A stretch of 64,000 bases of DNA, from the NCBI GenBank assembly GCA_028023455.1, contig JAQFVV010000275.1, positions 1,116,001 to 1,180,000 on the forward strand, written 5' to 3'. This DNA comes from Epiperipatus broadwayi. Lineage: Eukaryota > Onychophora > Udeonychophora > Euonychophora > Peripatidae. Under the pieces are notes generated by a model that saw only the letters and a list, made by a program, of their open reading frames with translations, was not told the origin of the DNA and ran no database searches. Position numbers and translations under genes: made by a program. Positions 14,286-26,100 of this stretch are shown here, one piece after another (position 1 is the stretch's first letter; each line of letters opens with the position of its first letter).

Positions 14286-17200
14286 TTATTACTATCAGGT
14301 AAATGTACTTAAAAATGTATAAATAAAGATTAATTTTTTAGCCAATTTAACAATTCAAATAGATGATGGGCAAAGTTTGCTTCATTAACATATTTAAACA
14401 GACAATTAGCTATAATGGAGGTATATTAGAACTCAATAGTTCACTGATTCTATTGTTTTAGCATATGGTGGTATTTCCTTTATATTTTATTGAATAAAAA
14501 TAAATGCCGTAGAATGGACTTTTTGCTAATCATTTTTTATCACTTGCTTCAGCATGTTTGATGTATTCATGATATTTTGAACTACTTTATTTATAATATG
14601 TAATTAAATAATACAAAATATACTTATAATATTAATATATAAAAGAGACATTTATCATTAATATATATATATATATATATATATTGTGGCCATCTGAATG
14701 GGCACAAGGGTTTAAGATACCTTGTATCTTAAATAAATGGTTATATTTTATTAAAAAAAAAATGAAATAGCCTTAGAATTTTAAATTTTTTTTTGCTGGA
14801 GATTTCTTAAAGCTTAAATATGGATTGCTTATGAAGTTTATTGACCACTTTATAGGTATCCATTATTATTAGTATTATTGTGGTTAATGAGGTATTTAAT
14901 GTAAGGAAGGGGGGTTGTTTATTAATGGAATTGATACATCTTGTTGGAAAGATGCAAAGTTATTCTGTGTTAGTATAATATTATTTGAATGATTTCAAAT
15001 ATCCTTTATTCGTTAATTCTTATCCTTTTGTCAACAGCTAATAGCAGTTTCAATTATATTTAGTTAAGATAGTTCAATATTTAGGTTGTAATACATGTGT
15101 ATGCATGTATGACTCTGCATTATGTTTCATTTCATTTTCATCTTTAATAACAGCAAACAATAGTACATTCACAATAAAAACATTTAAATTACAGTAGTTA
15201 ACTTAAATAATTAACAAATATATATTTCTTTCCAATGATTAATAGATAGTTAGATCAATGAATTATTTTATAAATTGAATAAATTATTAATCATGTTTAT
15301 TTGATAGTTAATTAATATTCATTTTTCTTTCAAGTTTGTAAAAGCTGTTTATTTTATTATTTGTATTTTTTTTTCTTGTCTTCATTTAGTTTTAAAAATC
15401 AAAATGATTTTTTTTTTGAAAAGATTTGTTTTTGCATATGTAATTAGTTAGTTAGCAAGATGCATGGGAGTAACCTTTGGAAAAGGCAAATGAACTTTGC
15501 TAAAGAGAGTTTTTTTTTTTTAACAAAGATCTCGAGTAGAAAAATTGGCTCTTTGTAATGTAATTGTAACCAGTAAACAGTGGTTCATGTATTGTAAAAA
15601 TTAAAGCCAGTTGCTGAAGTCAAATTGTCTTTGAAAAGACTTTAGAGTAAAGACTTCCAAAGGAGCTTCAGAACTTTATTATTGAAAAAGTTAATTAAAA
15701 ATGCAATTCTAAGGTTTTAAAAAAAGATGCGTCGGTTTGATTAACTCTCTTCGATTTAAAAATGTGTGTTAATAACATCCAGTCTACATTATTTCATTTA
15801 ATTGCCATTTTAAATAAGAATGGTTTACATAAATATTATTATTGTATCATTAAGCAACATGTTTTTTTTTGATATATATGGAAAATGCATGCAGAACTGT
15901 TCTATAGAATATATTTTAATTTCTCACTATTTTTCGTATAGTGTTCTTTGTGAAGATTATACACAGACTTAAGGATGTGCCTATTTTGATAGATCATACT
16001 ATGTTTAAGTTCATCATAAGGAGATAACAGTATTCATTTATTTGATATTTCTGGAGCTAATATGTATTTTTAAAATTAAGGAAATAAAATGTAAGCTACT
16101 TCTGTTTAAATTGAATAGAAGGACAGAAATGCAAGTAATTTTTGTTCTCGTCAATAAGGACAGAATATAAAACAAAGCATTATTAATTATGGAATTACTA
16201 AGGACAATTTAAAGTGTTAAATGCTATTCAGAAAATACTAAGGATAATTGCGTATTTAGTCCAGAACTACAATGGAGAATTTGATATATTTTCAGTATAA
16301 TAAAGGAGAAATTAACTGCTTGTGTGTGATTTGGTACCTTGAATGGATATGCTATGAACACTGAAAGATGCTGGGCATATTTAAGTTATGCTTATATTTT
16401 TTTAAGTTTTACTGCAGAAGTGCATTTTAGTTTAAATTCAGTTTGGAATGTGTCCCATATTGTTTCATAAACCTGGAACCGAGCTTTGCAAATGGACTTT
16501 AATTTTAAGTTATAAACTAATAACCTTTGTGTCTTTATTTTTTTTATTGCTTGTCATAATTAATGTATATGATAGGTAGATAGGCTTTATTTATTATGTT
16601 ATTTATAATCTGGGTATGTTGACCATCAAGAACGTTTCTGAAGCGTATTTAAATGAGGATTATGCCGGTAAAAATTGATTGTGTTTAAATAGGTCTTATT
16701 GTTTCCTTATGAAGGTGAAAGAAATATTTTTTTAAATATATTATTAGAAAGGATTACATTTATTTTGTATACTTTATTATCTCAAAGTGAAAATTTTGTT
16801 CTTTGTTTAAAACAACGAACTTATAATAGAAATAGTTTGTTAGATATGAAAAAAGTTCGTTCGTAATAATTAGAACCATTAAATTTTAAAAAGTAACCTA
16901 AAGTTTATTAAATTAAAAGTTATGCCTTAATGCAATATTTAATTATCATGTTACCTGCTTAGTGTGTAATTTAGAGTTAATATTATATATACTTTTTACT
17001 CGCGGGTGTGTGTTTGTTTTACGCTAATATAAATAATATCCCCCTCCCTTTTTATTTCATTTTGACACGCGTATATAAAGTATAGAATTACTGAAATTAA
17101 AATGAGAAATAAATGCTTTTGAAATATACTACATTCATTTAATAGAAGTATAAAGTATTAAGATTAAAACGGGAAATAAATATTTTAAAATACAGTGTAT

Positions 17201-18379
17201 TTATTTAAATAATGTTACAAATCATCAAATTATCAGAATAAACACGATTTTGTGCTATAAATGAAAGTTATACGTAATTGAAAGTGATTATTAGTCAATT
17301 AGAGAAAGTTGCTTTGCTGAAAGCCAAATATAAGTAATTTGATTTATTTGGTTAATCAAGAGTAATATCCTCTCAAAAGTATTTTTTTGTGCTAATAATA
17401 TAGCATGTTATTTATTTATTGTCATATAGATGAAACATGTAGGCAAAGCCTGTGTTCGAAGTCAGGATATTTAAACTTTGTTATTAATTTGCTTTGATAG
17501 TAGGGATAATCCTAAACTGATGCTAAAAATAAAAAAAAAATTATTTGATAATCTAAATATATGTAAAACAAATAGTCCATTTGTAAATATTATGTTAAAC
17601 CAAGTTTATTTGTTATAATAAATGATTTGTTTAGTTATTTAAAATCTTAAGAACTGTGTCTTGAGTTATTCTTGTGTACATTCGTATTTCCATTTCCACA
17701 TCTCCACATTTCATAAATCTATTATAAAACAGATATATTATTTTAGAGTTATAATATTAAATTTGCTAGGGTCTGACAATATTGTATTTCTTAATCCAAA
17801 CATTATAAACAGTATTTGCCAATTGATAAAGGTATTAGAAAGGTTGCCAGGTCAATTGGTTTCATTATATTTTATCATACTTTATAATTATAACTTATGG
17901 GCCAATGCAGTTTATTTAATTCAACTGTGTTTGGTAAATTTCCTGAGATCTTATTGTTTATTTCTTGATTGGCATTAAAGTAGATTTTTAGATTATAATA
18001 TGCCAAGTCATAGAATTGTTAAGAGTATAATTATAGCAAGCTGATATATGTTATACTTGGATGAAGGAAGAAATTAAGTCTAAAGTGTATTTTAATAGAC
18101 TGTACTAAGTAAACATTATGATTCTTTATTATACAATTAATTAACAAAGGAATTTACATTATATTAAATGTTTTATAATATTTCTTCTTTTATTCATTTA
18201 TTATTATATATCTTATGAACTGCCTATAGCCTCCCACTGAGCTGAGCTGAACATAAACTTAAATATAGAGTCTCAGTAATAATTTTATATTATATATTTT
18301 GTTATATTGTTCTATTCATTAATAGAACTGGTGCCTGGGCATTTCACTCATATAATGTATATGAGTGGTTTTGGTTATA
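14286..18379. other. AT-rich non-coding DNA with a TG-leaning plus strand
   Basis: No gene recognised. A (TA)n tract lies at 14,660-14,684. The plus strand appears to have more G than C over much of 14,300-17,000. A 105-codon frame at 17,661-17,978 opens on TTG rather than ATG, has chance-like composition and no recognisable domain. Confidence 0.55.
14660..14684. repeat. (TA)n microsatellite
   Basis: About twelve TA units, followed by TTGTGGCCATCTGAATGGGC. Confidence 0.9.
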
Positions 18380-18690
18380 ATATATATATATAAACAAAAC
18401 AAGTTATAAATTTCATAACTTGCTCTTAGCTTGCATTTTATGATCATTAGATGGAGCTTTACCAACAGCTCACTAACAAGCTTTGTTTACATAAATGCTG
18501 AGAGAGATAGAATTCAATATCTCTTTCATTGTCTCCAACCATTAGACCATGGTTTCAAGCTAATTGGCCCACATCAGTAAAGGGTAGGAAGACTAGAAAC
18601 TAGATCTCAGTGTTTATATAAACAAAGCTTGTGATGTGATGTGGGCTATTGGTAAAGCTCCATCTAGTGATCATATATATATATTGTAAT
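18380..18690 (-). mobile_element. Old hammerhead-bearing element (Penelope-like or retrozyme type), partly palindromic
   Basis: This is a diverged relative of the element at 46,839-47,451. On the minus strand it carries the same order of parts: a TAGTTTCTAGTC-type lead-in, a decayed hammerhead (18,533-18,590), a GTTTACATAAA-type stretch shared as TTTATGTAAACAAA, then a CCATCTAATGATCATAAA segment, a stem-loop (CAAGTTAT paired with ATAACTTG) and TTTTGTTTATATATATA running into (TA)n at about 18,380-18,393. The right-hand part (about 18,610-18,672) is an inverted copy of the outer arm: AAACAAAGCTTGTG and TGGTAAAGCTCCATCTAGTGATC mirror 18,440-18,490. A short (AT)n tract also follows on the right. 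There is no coding capacity. Confidence 0.7.
18533..18590 (-). ncRNA. Hammerhead ribozyme motif, type I, decayed
   Basis: On the minus strand: outer stem I TTCC with GGAG, internal loop, inner stem I CCTTTA with TAATGG (one T.T mismatch), core CTGATGT (the family core is CUGANGA, so the last A is T), stem II GGGC with GCTT (two G.T wobbles) around a 6-nt loop, core GAA, stem III ACCATGGT (2 bp plus CATG loop), then C17, followed by the cleavage site between 18,545 and 18,544. Relative to the copies at 47 kb, two inner stem I pairs and one stem III pair changed on both sides so that pairing is kept. The altered core A predicts loss of cleavage. Confidence 0.65.
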
Positions 18691-19432
18691 GATAACAAAT
18701 GAATGCAGGAAAGCTTGTGAATGGAAATTTCATTTTTCTGAAAATTGTGTCACACATTGAAAGTCAAATATAATGGTAACAAATAGATAAAACATAAATA
18801 GTGAATTTATCAAACATTCAGGCTAGCCAAATGGAACAGTCAATAAATACAAAATAGAAGCTGTCATGGTTTAGTCTACTGTGGAATGGAGAATAAGCAA
18901 ATAAATTCTTTAAATTATTAAAACAGTTTAAATTATGAAGGAAATTTTATTGAACTCAAATCATATTTTTTAAACATATAATAAATAGACCTCTCTACAT
19001 CATTAATAGTAGTCACTCCATTTGCATTTTAATAATTTATAATATTATTTATTTTCTCGTGAATTCACTTACAACATTCATTACTGGTCACAATATATTA
19101 AGATGTGAATGATTATCAATAAATGGGTGTGATTATTTAATTATGAATGATAAGAGAGAACAGATTAATTTAATAAAAATAAAAATATTATTAATATAAA
19201 ACAATAATAATAGAAATAAATAATAAAATATTCTTTGTCTAAAGGTTTAGTTTTAGAATTGCTATGTCAATTATGAATTCCACTACTATGTGCTGCAAGC
19301 AATATATTAAGATACCACACAGGTTATAAACTAGACAATATTGTTGAAATAAATATATAATTTGTAAACTTTACTAATATGTTTTAATGGTTTGTAATAT
19401 ATTTTAATCACAAAGCAAACATAGCTTTAAGA
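18691..19432. other. AT-rich non-coding DNA
   Basis: Nothing recognised. Confidence 0.6.
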
Positions 19433-19600
19433 CAGTAGCTCTCAACTTTCCTAATACTCTGACCCTTTAATACAGTTTTTTATTTTGTGGTGACCCCCAA
19501 TCTTTAATTTTGCTACTGTTATGAATCAAAAATGTGTCTTTTTCAATGGTCTAGGTGACCCCTGTTAAAGGGGTCATGACCCACAGGTTGAGAACGACTG
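19433..19600 (-). mobile_element. SPIN-like non-autonomous hAT transposon (MITE), complete
   Basis: This 168-bp element has hAT-type ends: CAGTAGCTCTCAAC on the left, and on the minus strand CAGTCGTTCTCAACCTGTGG. It is flanked by an 8-bp target duplication with one mismatch (CTTTAAGA at 19,425-19,432, CTTTAGGA at 19,601-19,608). The minus-strand body contains GGGTCATGACCCCTTTAACA, then TTCATAACAGTAGCAAAATT, GGGGGTCACCACAA and ACTGTATTAAAGGGTC. These match what I know of the short non-autonomous SPIN (Space Invaders) consensus, a family known for horizontal transfer among tetrapods and some invertebrates. Several differences look like CpG decay (CG to CA or TG). The orientation follows the usual SPIN presentation. 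No transposase is present. Confidence 0.9.
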
Positions 19601-22600
19601 CTTTAGGAAATTGTATTTCATAAATATACTTCACATTATTCATCGTTACATTAAATAGCTATTACTTAAATATTTTATATTATATTTTACATTATAAATT
19701 TTAAAATATCCTTCTTTATTATAATTATAATATTTAATTTGCATATTTTAAATACATTCTAAATTTGTATTCTAATAATGATTAGAGGTATAAGTTTTCT
19801 TTGATATATTTATAATTATTTCCACAAAAAAAACTTATACCTATAACATACATAATAAAATAAAACAAACATACTTTTCTCTAGATAAAATAATAATAAT
19901 AATTGTTAATAAATATTATTTATTTATTCTAACTTCCCTTGGTAACTAAAGATGTTTATGTATTAACTAAACACATCATGCACCTTAACTTAAATTACTT
20001 ATTTAAAAAAATGCAAATTACCTGGTAAACCTTTCTTTTTACTAGCAAAGAATGATAAATAAATTCTTTAATTCATGAATATACACTTTTATGAAAAAAA
20101 AAAAAATTAAACTCTAAAATCTTCAAAATTTTGCTGAAAATTCATAATATCGTCCTTTGCACATTGATGAGCTATACAAATTATCATTATTTCAAGAAAT
20201 GAGTGTTCCATGAAAATTATCAGTTTTGACAATTTGCTTTTTTTTTTAAAAAAAAAAAAGTTTCACTTTACTTAGTATGTTATAAAATATATCCTGGTTT
20301 TTCTTGAACATTCTAGTTTTTAAAATATTTTGTAAACTTATAGTGTAATACTTTACTTTTACGACTTTGCTCCATTATATTCACATCAATTTTAATTACA
20401 ATTACTTTTATACATACACTAACTTTTGTGCAATTCCAATTGTTAAAATAAAAAATTCGAGTCTAATCTGAGATCAAAAGCTTAAATAGTTTTCTCCCAA
20501 TGATGTCCCACTTTCGTCATTACTATGAATATTGTTTTTATTGCAATTATCCTATAATCTCCAGTTCTACTCGTTTCCATGGTCATTCATTATAAAAAAT
20601 TGAATCCACTCATTTAACCACTCTAGAAAATTTCTTTTCTATAAATTACCATTCCGAGGTATTAAAATATCATTTAAAAAAACATATAAAATAATATTAC
20701 ATAATATGTTTTAAAAAATAACAAAAATGTATAACTTTACAAATTTAAAACACAAAATATATTTAAAATCATATAATTAAACATTTCTTTCTATTTATCT
20801 ACTTTATTCTGTAATCATTTCTTTTTAAATATTCATTTTAAATAAATTAAATGTTTTTAAAATATTGTGTTGAATATGCACAATTTAATGTTTTTATAAT
20901 TACACCAAAACATATAAACACTTATTCATGCATACATATAGTGTTAACAGTAATCTAATATTCTATTTATTTTAAAGATAATTTTTGAAATGTATGCAAT
21001 AAATATAATCTGGATAAGTGAATCTATAAACATGGAATTTGTGTTCTATTATTGATACACATAAAAATATGTATATAATTTATTAATATTTCGAATATAA
21101 TATATGTTTGCTATTAATTATATTACAACCTCCATGGAATAAAATAGACAACATAAACCTTAAAAATTACCATGGAATTATAAAAAAAAATTGTAATATA
21201 ATAACTTAAAAAACATTGTGATATTTTAAATTACGATCCGCTTTAAAAGCAACAATCAATAGCAAAATTAACCGTTTTAATTAATTTTAAATTAATTTAG
21301 ATAATTGTCAAGTTGAAATTAAGCTAATATATATATATTGAAACAGTAAGATTCGTATTCGAATCTTAAGTTTCACCTTTTTCTGTCGTCTCTCACTGAC
21401 CGTCTATCCCGTCCAAATTTAAACTTTTTGGTATCGAATTGTGTGTGTAGCAATATTAAAAATGTATAAATATATGTAGAATTCAGCATAAACACGCACA
21501 CATTTCGATCTCAAATTAAAGGCAATAAATAGGGATAAAATAATATAATTTAGATTTCTTTTAGTTATATAATTTGGTATAATTTTAATCATTTATTTTG
21601 GATTATAAAGTTCGTATTTATTGCTTTGTTTAAATTTCGTTTAATAATAATTCTAAAAAAATCTGATGTAATATTTAATTAAAAGTTAAAATAATCTTAT
21701 GTTTCCTTTTTGTCTTTGAAATTTAAAAGCATCGGTCAGTGATAGATAATAGATTAATTAAAGAAAAATTCCCCAAAATGTAATTAGTAAATGTAAAATG
21801 TAAACAAGAGAACGACAGCTTTCTTTAATTAAAAACCAACAAAATGCATTGATTATCCTCAGGGCAGATTAAGTAGAACCTAAAAATATCTTAACAAAAA
21901 TGTGAGAGATCAAGATAAGAAAAGAGGCCATCTTAGACTTGCTGGAGACATTCACTTAAACTTTAGCTTTGCTCTCGATCACTGAGAGTCTCCAAAAATA
22001 TAAAAATAATTTGTTCCTGCCAAGGTATGACCGAGTAAAGCACCTAGATTATTCTCCATCGGGAGATGGCCTATCGGATGCCGAACTTTCCATTGCCCAT
22101 CATAAATTCACCATGAAGATCTGCTGCCTGAAATAAATGAGAAAGCTGCTACTGCTGTGAAAGTAAATGAAATATCTAAATACAAGAAAGAATTGCCACT
22201 CGTGAACTGTTGCTGCTAAACTAATGGAATCAGAAAACTTCTTATAAAACAGGTACCTGTCTGTGTTCAAACTCTAGAGTACTCTAATAACATGCTATAG
22301 CTCTTCTTCATATTACTTATCTAAATTATAAAATGTAAAAACTATCATTTGTATAACTAAAATTGAATAATTAATGTAATGTGTAAATGTCTCAAATAAT
22401 CTAGCTTACCTCACTCTATCTTTCTTGGGTGCGTATTTCTATAATCTACATTTTTATCTATAGTTATTATTTAATTATTGCATGCTCATAATTGTCTCAA
22501 TTTTCAAAGTTTAAATCTACGATCGCTTAAAACAATGAATGCGTGTAAAATTTTCATTAATATTTACTTTCCTAAATAACATAACTTTCATATAAATCGA

Positions 22601-22845
22601 CACACATTCAGTGCACCATTTATTGTAATGCAGGGTCTACTACTTTGCAAATGGCTGGCATATTAGTTGTAATAACTCCCAGTTTATATAGGTTTGGTAT
22701 TTATTAAATCTTAATGAATAATTCTAGAAAATTGCATTTCTTTGAGAGTCGCCAACATTCTTTAGTAAATGTTGATAATGTAGGGCCGAGTTAGAAATCT
22801 ATTTAAATCTCATCATAATCGTTTATACATTATACATGTTTTACA
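19601..22845. other. AT-rich non-coding DNA
   Basis: No gene recognised. It contains the hairpin at 21,339-21,375. From about 21,380 to 22,850 the base composition is slightly less AT-rich, with no usable frame. Confidence 0.6.
21339..21375. repeat. Strong short hairpin
   Basis: TGAAAC, AG, TAAGATTCG, loop TATT, CGAATCTTA, A, GTTTCA. The inner 9-bp stem is perfect and the outer 6-bp stem is separated from it by a small AG/A internal loop. It directly follows a short (TA)n run. It could be an element end, a cruciform or a transcribed hairpin; function is unknown. Confidence 0.7.
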
Positions 22846-23110
22846 TTTTAGAGATGCGATGACCCATTCCGCCATGAAATTTCCGGATTCTTCAGGGTTG
22901 AAATTAACCCCAGTTGTCCTACACAAGCGGGCATAATGGGTGCTCCTGTAAGACTTGACAACGTCATGCAGCCAGCCGGCAAAACTGCGACATGGACCGC
23001 TTGTCCCTGGTTATGCTTATGTGACACCTTACTTCGTCGGGCCAAAGCAGAGACCAGCCCAACAGTCTTATAAACTCATTCGTGGCATTGCAGTTTCAAT
23101 ATACTGCCAT
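22846..23110. other. GC-rich island of unknown nature
   Basis: This 265-bp stretch is near 50% G+C in a region of about 25%. The minus strand has a 65-codon frame from ATG (22,848-23,045) and a second frame open for about 60 codons in another register. The plus-strand frames also have open stretches, so coding sense is not decided by the frames. I recognise no domain, rRNA, snRNA or tRNA. Nearby CpG-containing words are also unusually frequent up to about 23,830. It may be a fragment of a GC-rich mobile element, a conserved exon without visible partners, or recently acquired DNA. Confidence 0.4.
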
Positions 23111-26100
23111 TCCATATCACCTTTCTAAAGCGTACCACGTGTTCCTTTACTTAATTTTATTATACTATATATCACTCTGCCTCTGCATTATCTTCATAAT
23201 TCACTCTCAAATAAATGTTTTCCCTTAGTTACAAATAAATATTTTAATTAAATAAATATATGTCTGCCGTTACTCTTATAACCCATATTTTAGACTCTTG
23301 CATTGCAAAGGTATAAATCCCTCCAGGCATGCATTAGAAATACTTACCCGAGAATTTTAGGTAGCTAGATTACGCCCTCAAATAAATAATTCCTTTTGTA
23401 AACAAATAAATAATGTATTCTTTAAAATATAATCATGTTGCAAATCCCACTACTGAAGCTGTTAGTCCATAAAATACTATTAGTAAATGATCTTCTTAAA
23501 ATGTGTTAATAAATAATTTTAAACTATATGTCTGCAGTTATGTTTCATTTATTCGATACCCATTCTATATAATATTTCCTCGATTATGTAAATAGGAATG
23601 TTTAATTAATATTAGTTTGATTATTGGCTAACTTGAGAATAAAATCATGAATCTCTTGCATATCCCTGACCACCGTGCCTAAGGAAATATTTACTAATGT
23701 CGCATCAGATGCATTGTTTTGTGGATTGCATTGTGGAACTGATAAACTATGTTCGAACTTAGTACCACGGGTGGCTTTGCTACTCGATAGTGCTGCTGTT
23801 CTGTATGGTAGTCGAATTCTGCACTATGTTTATGAGTCACATGTTTTCTGACTGTTACAATATGGAACCAACATTAGCAGGTGTAAATTCAAATCCATCT
23901 ACTACATTTTATATATAAAATTAATCAAAATCAATAATAAATTATGATAAAGCAGTCAAAATACCAATAAACATAAAAGTAAAATATATTAATTATATAA
24001 CACATAACAATTATAACAATATATAAAAAATATATACTATATAAAGATATGCATCTTATATGTTATAATAATGGGTAATATAGTAATTTGTATATATACA
24101 TATAATATTGTAAAAGTAAGCTCTTCACACGTATTATAAAATAGACACACTCTCCTGTCAATAAATGTTTTAAAAGCACATAGAGCTTATTTTTTAAATA
24201 AACCAAAAAATTTCTATATTATCAATTATTACATATATACCCAAAATAATAGGGTTCTATATCACAGATAGTTAAAAATAAAAAACTTTCTCGTGATATA
24301 TAATCTGAACTTGTGTAAATAATATATTAATTTAAAAGTCAGGCTTGTAATAAGATGAAACTCTCAATTTAAGCATTGTCAATAAATGTCGATTATTTAA
24401 AGAATAAGTTTTAGGATTGGGGGGGGGTACATATGCTTTTAAAACATTTATTGATCGTGCACTGTGTTTATTTTCTAACTCATATGTGAAGGGTATTTTA
24501 CTTTCACAATGTTTTATGTTATAACAGTCAAGACATGCAACCTAATAAACTTATAAATTCCAAGAACTAAGGAATGACAATACAATTTGCTTATGTGGAT
24601 GCAAAGTATATAAATAATTTATAAATAATACCACAAACAATACAAATCAAAACATTTATTTCCTAAGGCTGCCTGTATCCCTTCACTCAGGTACGACACT
24701 TGATGAACTCAAGCACTTTTTTATTATTGTACATTTAAAATGACTTTATGAAACTAAATCTTCAGTATTTTTATGGTTGCCTAAATATGATTATTGAAAT
24801 TTAAGATTATATCATGGTTAACTCATTATCATATAAAACCTTTATGTGAAACTAATTTATTTAGCAGTTGGTATTCACACACACACACTTGCATTTAATT
24901 TTAGTTTATTTAATTGAATTTCAAATCTTACCTCCAACTGTTTTACCCCTTCAAATGAATTGCATGAACTATGTAAAACTATTAATTGAGAGTACACTTC
25001 TAACAGAATGGCAAGGGGACTGTGACATTTAAAAACTATAAATTATCCATTATGATTTCATCAGAAAAGCACTTTTAAGGCTAAGATTAGTTTAACTTGG
25101 AAAGTATAGTTGCACAAAAATCATCCTATTGCTCAATATATACATATAAAATATACACTCATATATGATGCTGTAATAATTAAAGAAATAATATTAAAAA
25201 ATACATGGACATAATAAAAATAAGATACAAGAAAATAGAACTTATTATAGTCTTCTGATTAAAATATTATTAAAATAAAATAATGTTCTGTATTAAATTA
25301 ACAAAGAAAAAAATGTATATACAAGTTATTGACATTTTACCAAGGCAAATTATGATAACAGTTCAAAATGATTGATTACTTATGTGCAGATGAAGTTCCC
25401 AGGTCTGATCCTAGCTATTTTAGTAACATTAGGTTGTATAGCTTCACAGGAAATTAATTTTGTTGTTACATGATTCTTTTGGTAAATTTATTTTTGGCAG
25501 GCAATGTTTTTTCCCATTATTCACAGAGCACTTGAAGTTACTTCTTTTTATAAAATACCTTTGAACATTTTATTTGGCAAAACTGAGTTAATTTTGGTTT
25601 ACTTAATTTTGGTTTACAAAACATTTCTCATTGATTCACAGAATTTTTGTTGCTAAAAATAACTTATATGGCAGAAATACTTTTTTTGAGATACTCATCT
25701 CTCTGGGATTTCAGTTACACATTTCTCCTACATTGATAGGCAGGTTTTCTTAATGATAAGTAAATAAATGGCTTTATAGTAATAATTGAACAAATATATC
25801 ATAGTGGATCAATTGCTCTAGTTGACTATTCTCTGCATTATCATTTTTATGGTTTTTCAAGCAGGCATTCCAATTAATTGTTTTGAAGAACTCTTAAAAC
25901 ATTCTTTTACAAGGTTTTTATATAAAATTTAAACAAAGGATTTTCAGAAAATTCTCTAATTAAAAGTTTTTTTTTTTTTAGAAAATTCATTAATTAAAGG
26001 ATTTCTAGAAGATTAATAAAACTTTTGTTAATGATGAAATTTAATTAGATATACCTTATTTCCACTAAATTTCTCTGGATAACTGTTGTTTACTTACAAC

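Noticed and set aside
17661-17978. 105-codon frame, plus strand
   Set aside because: It opens on TTG, which is not a normal eukaryotic start, has chance-like composition and no motif.
22848-23045. 65-codon minus frame in the GC-rich island as a gene
   Set aside because: Another minus frame and parts of the plus strand are equally open, and the product is not recognised. It is reported as an island only.
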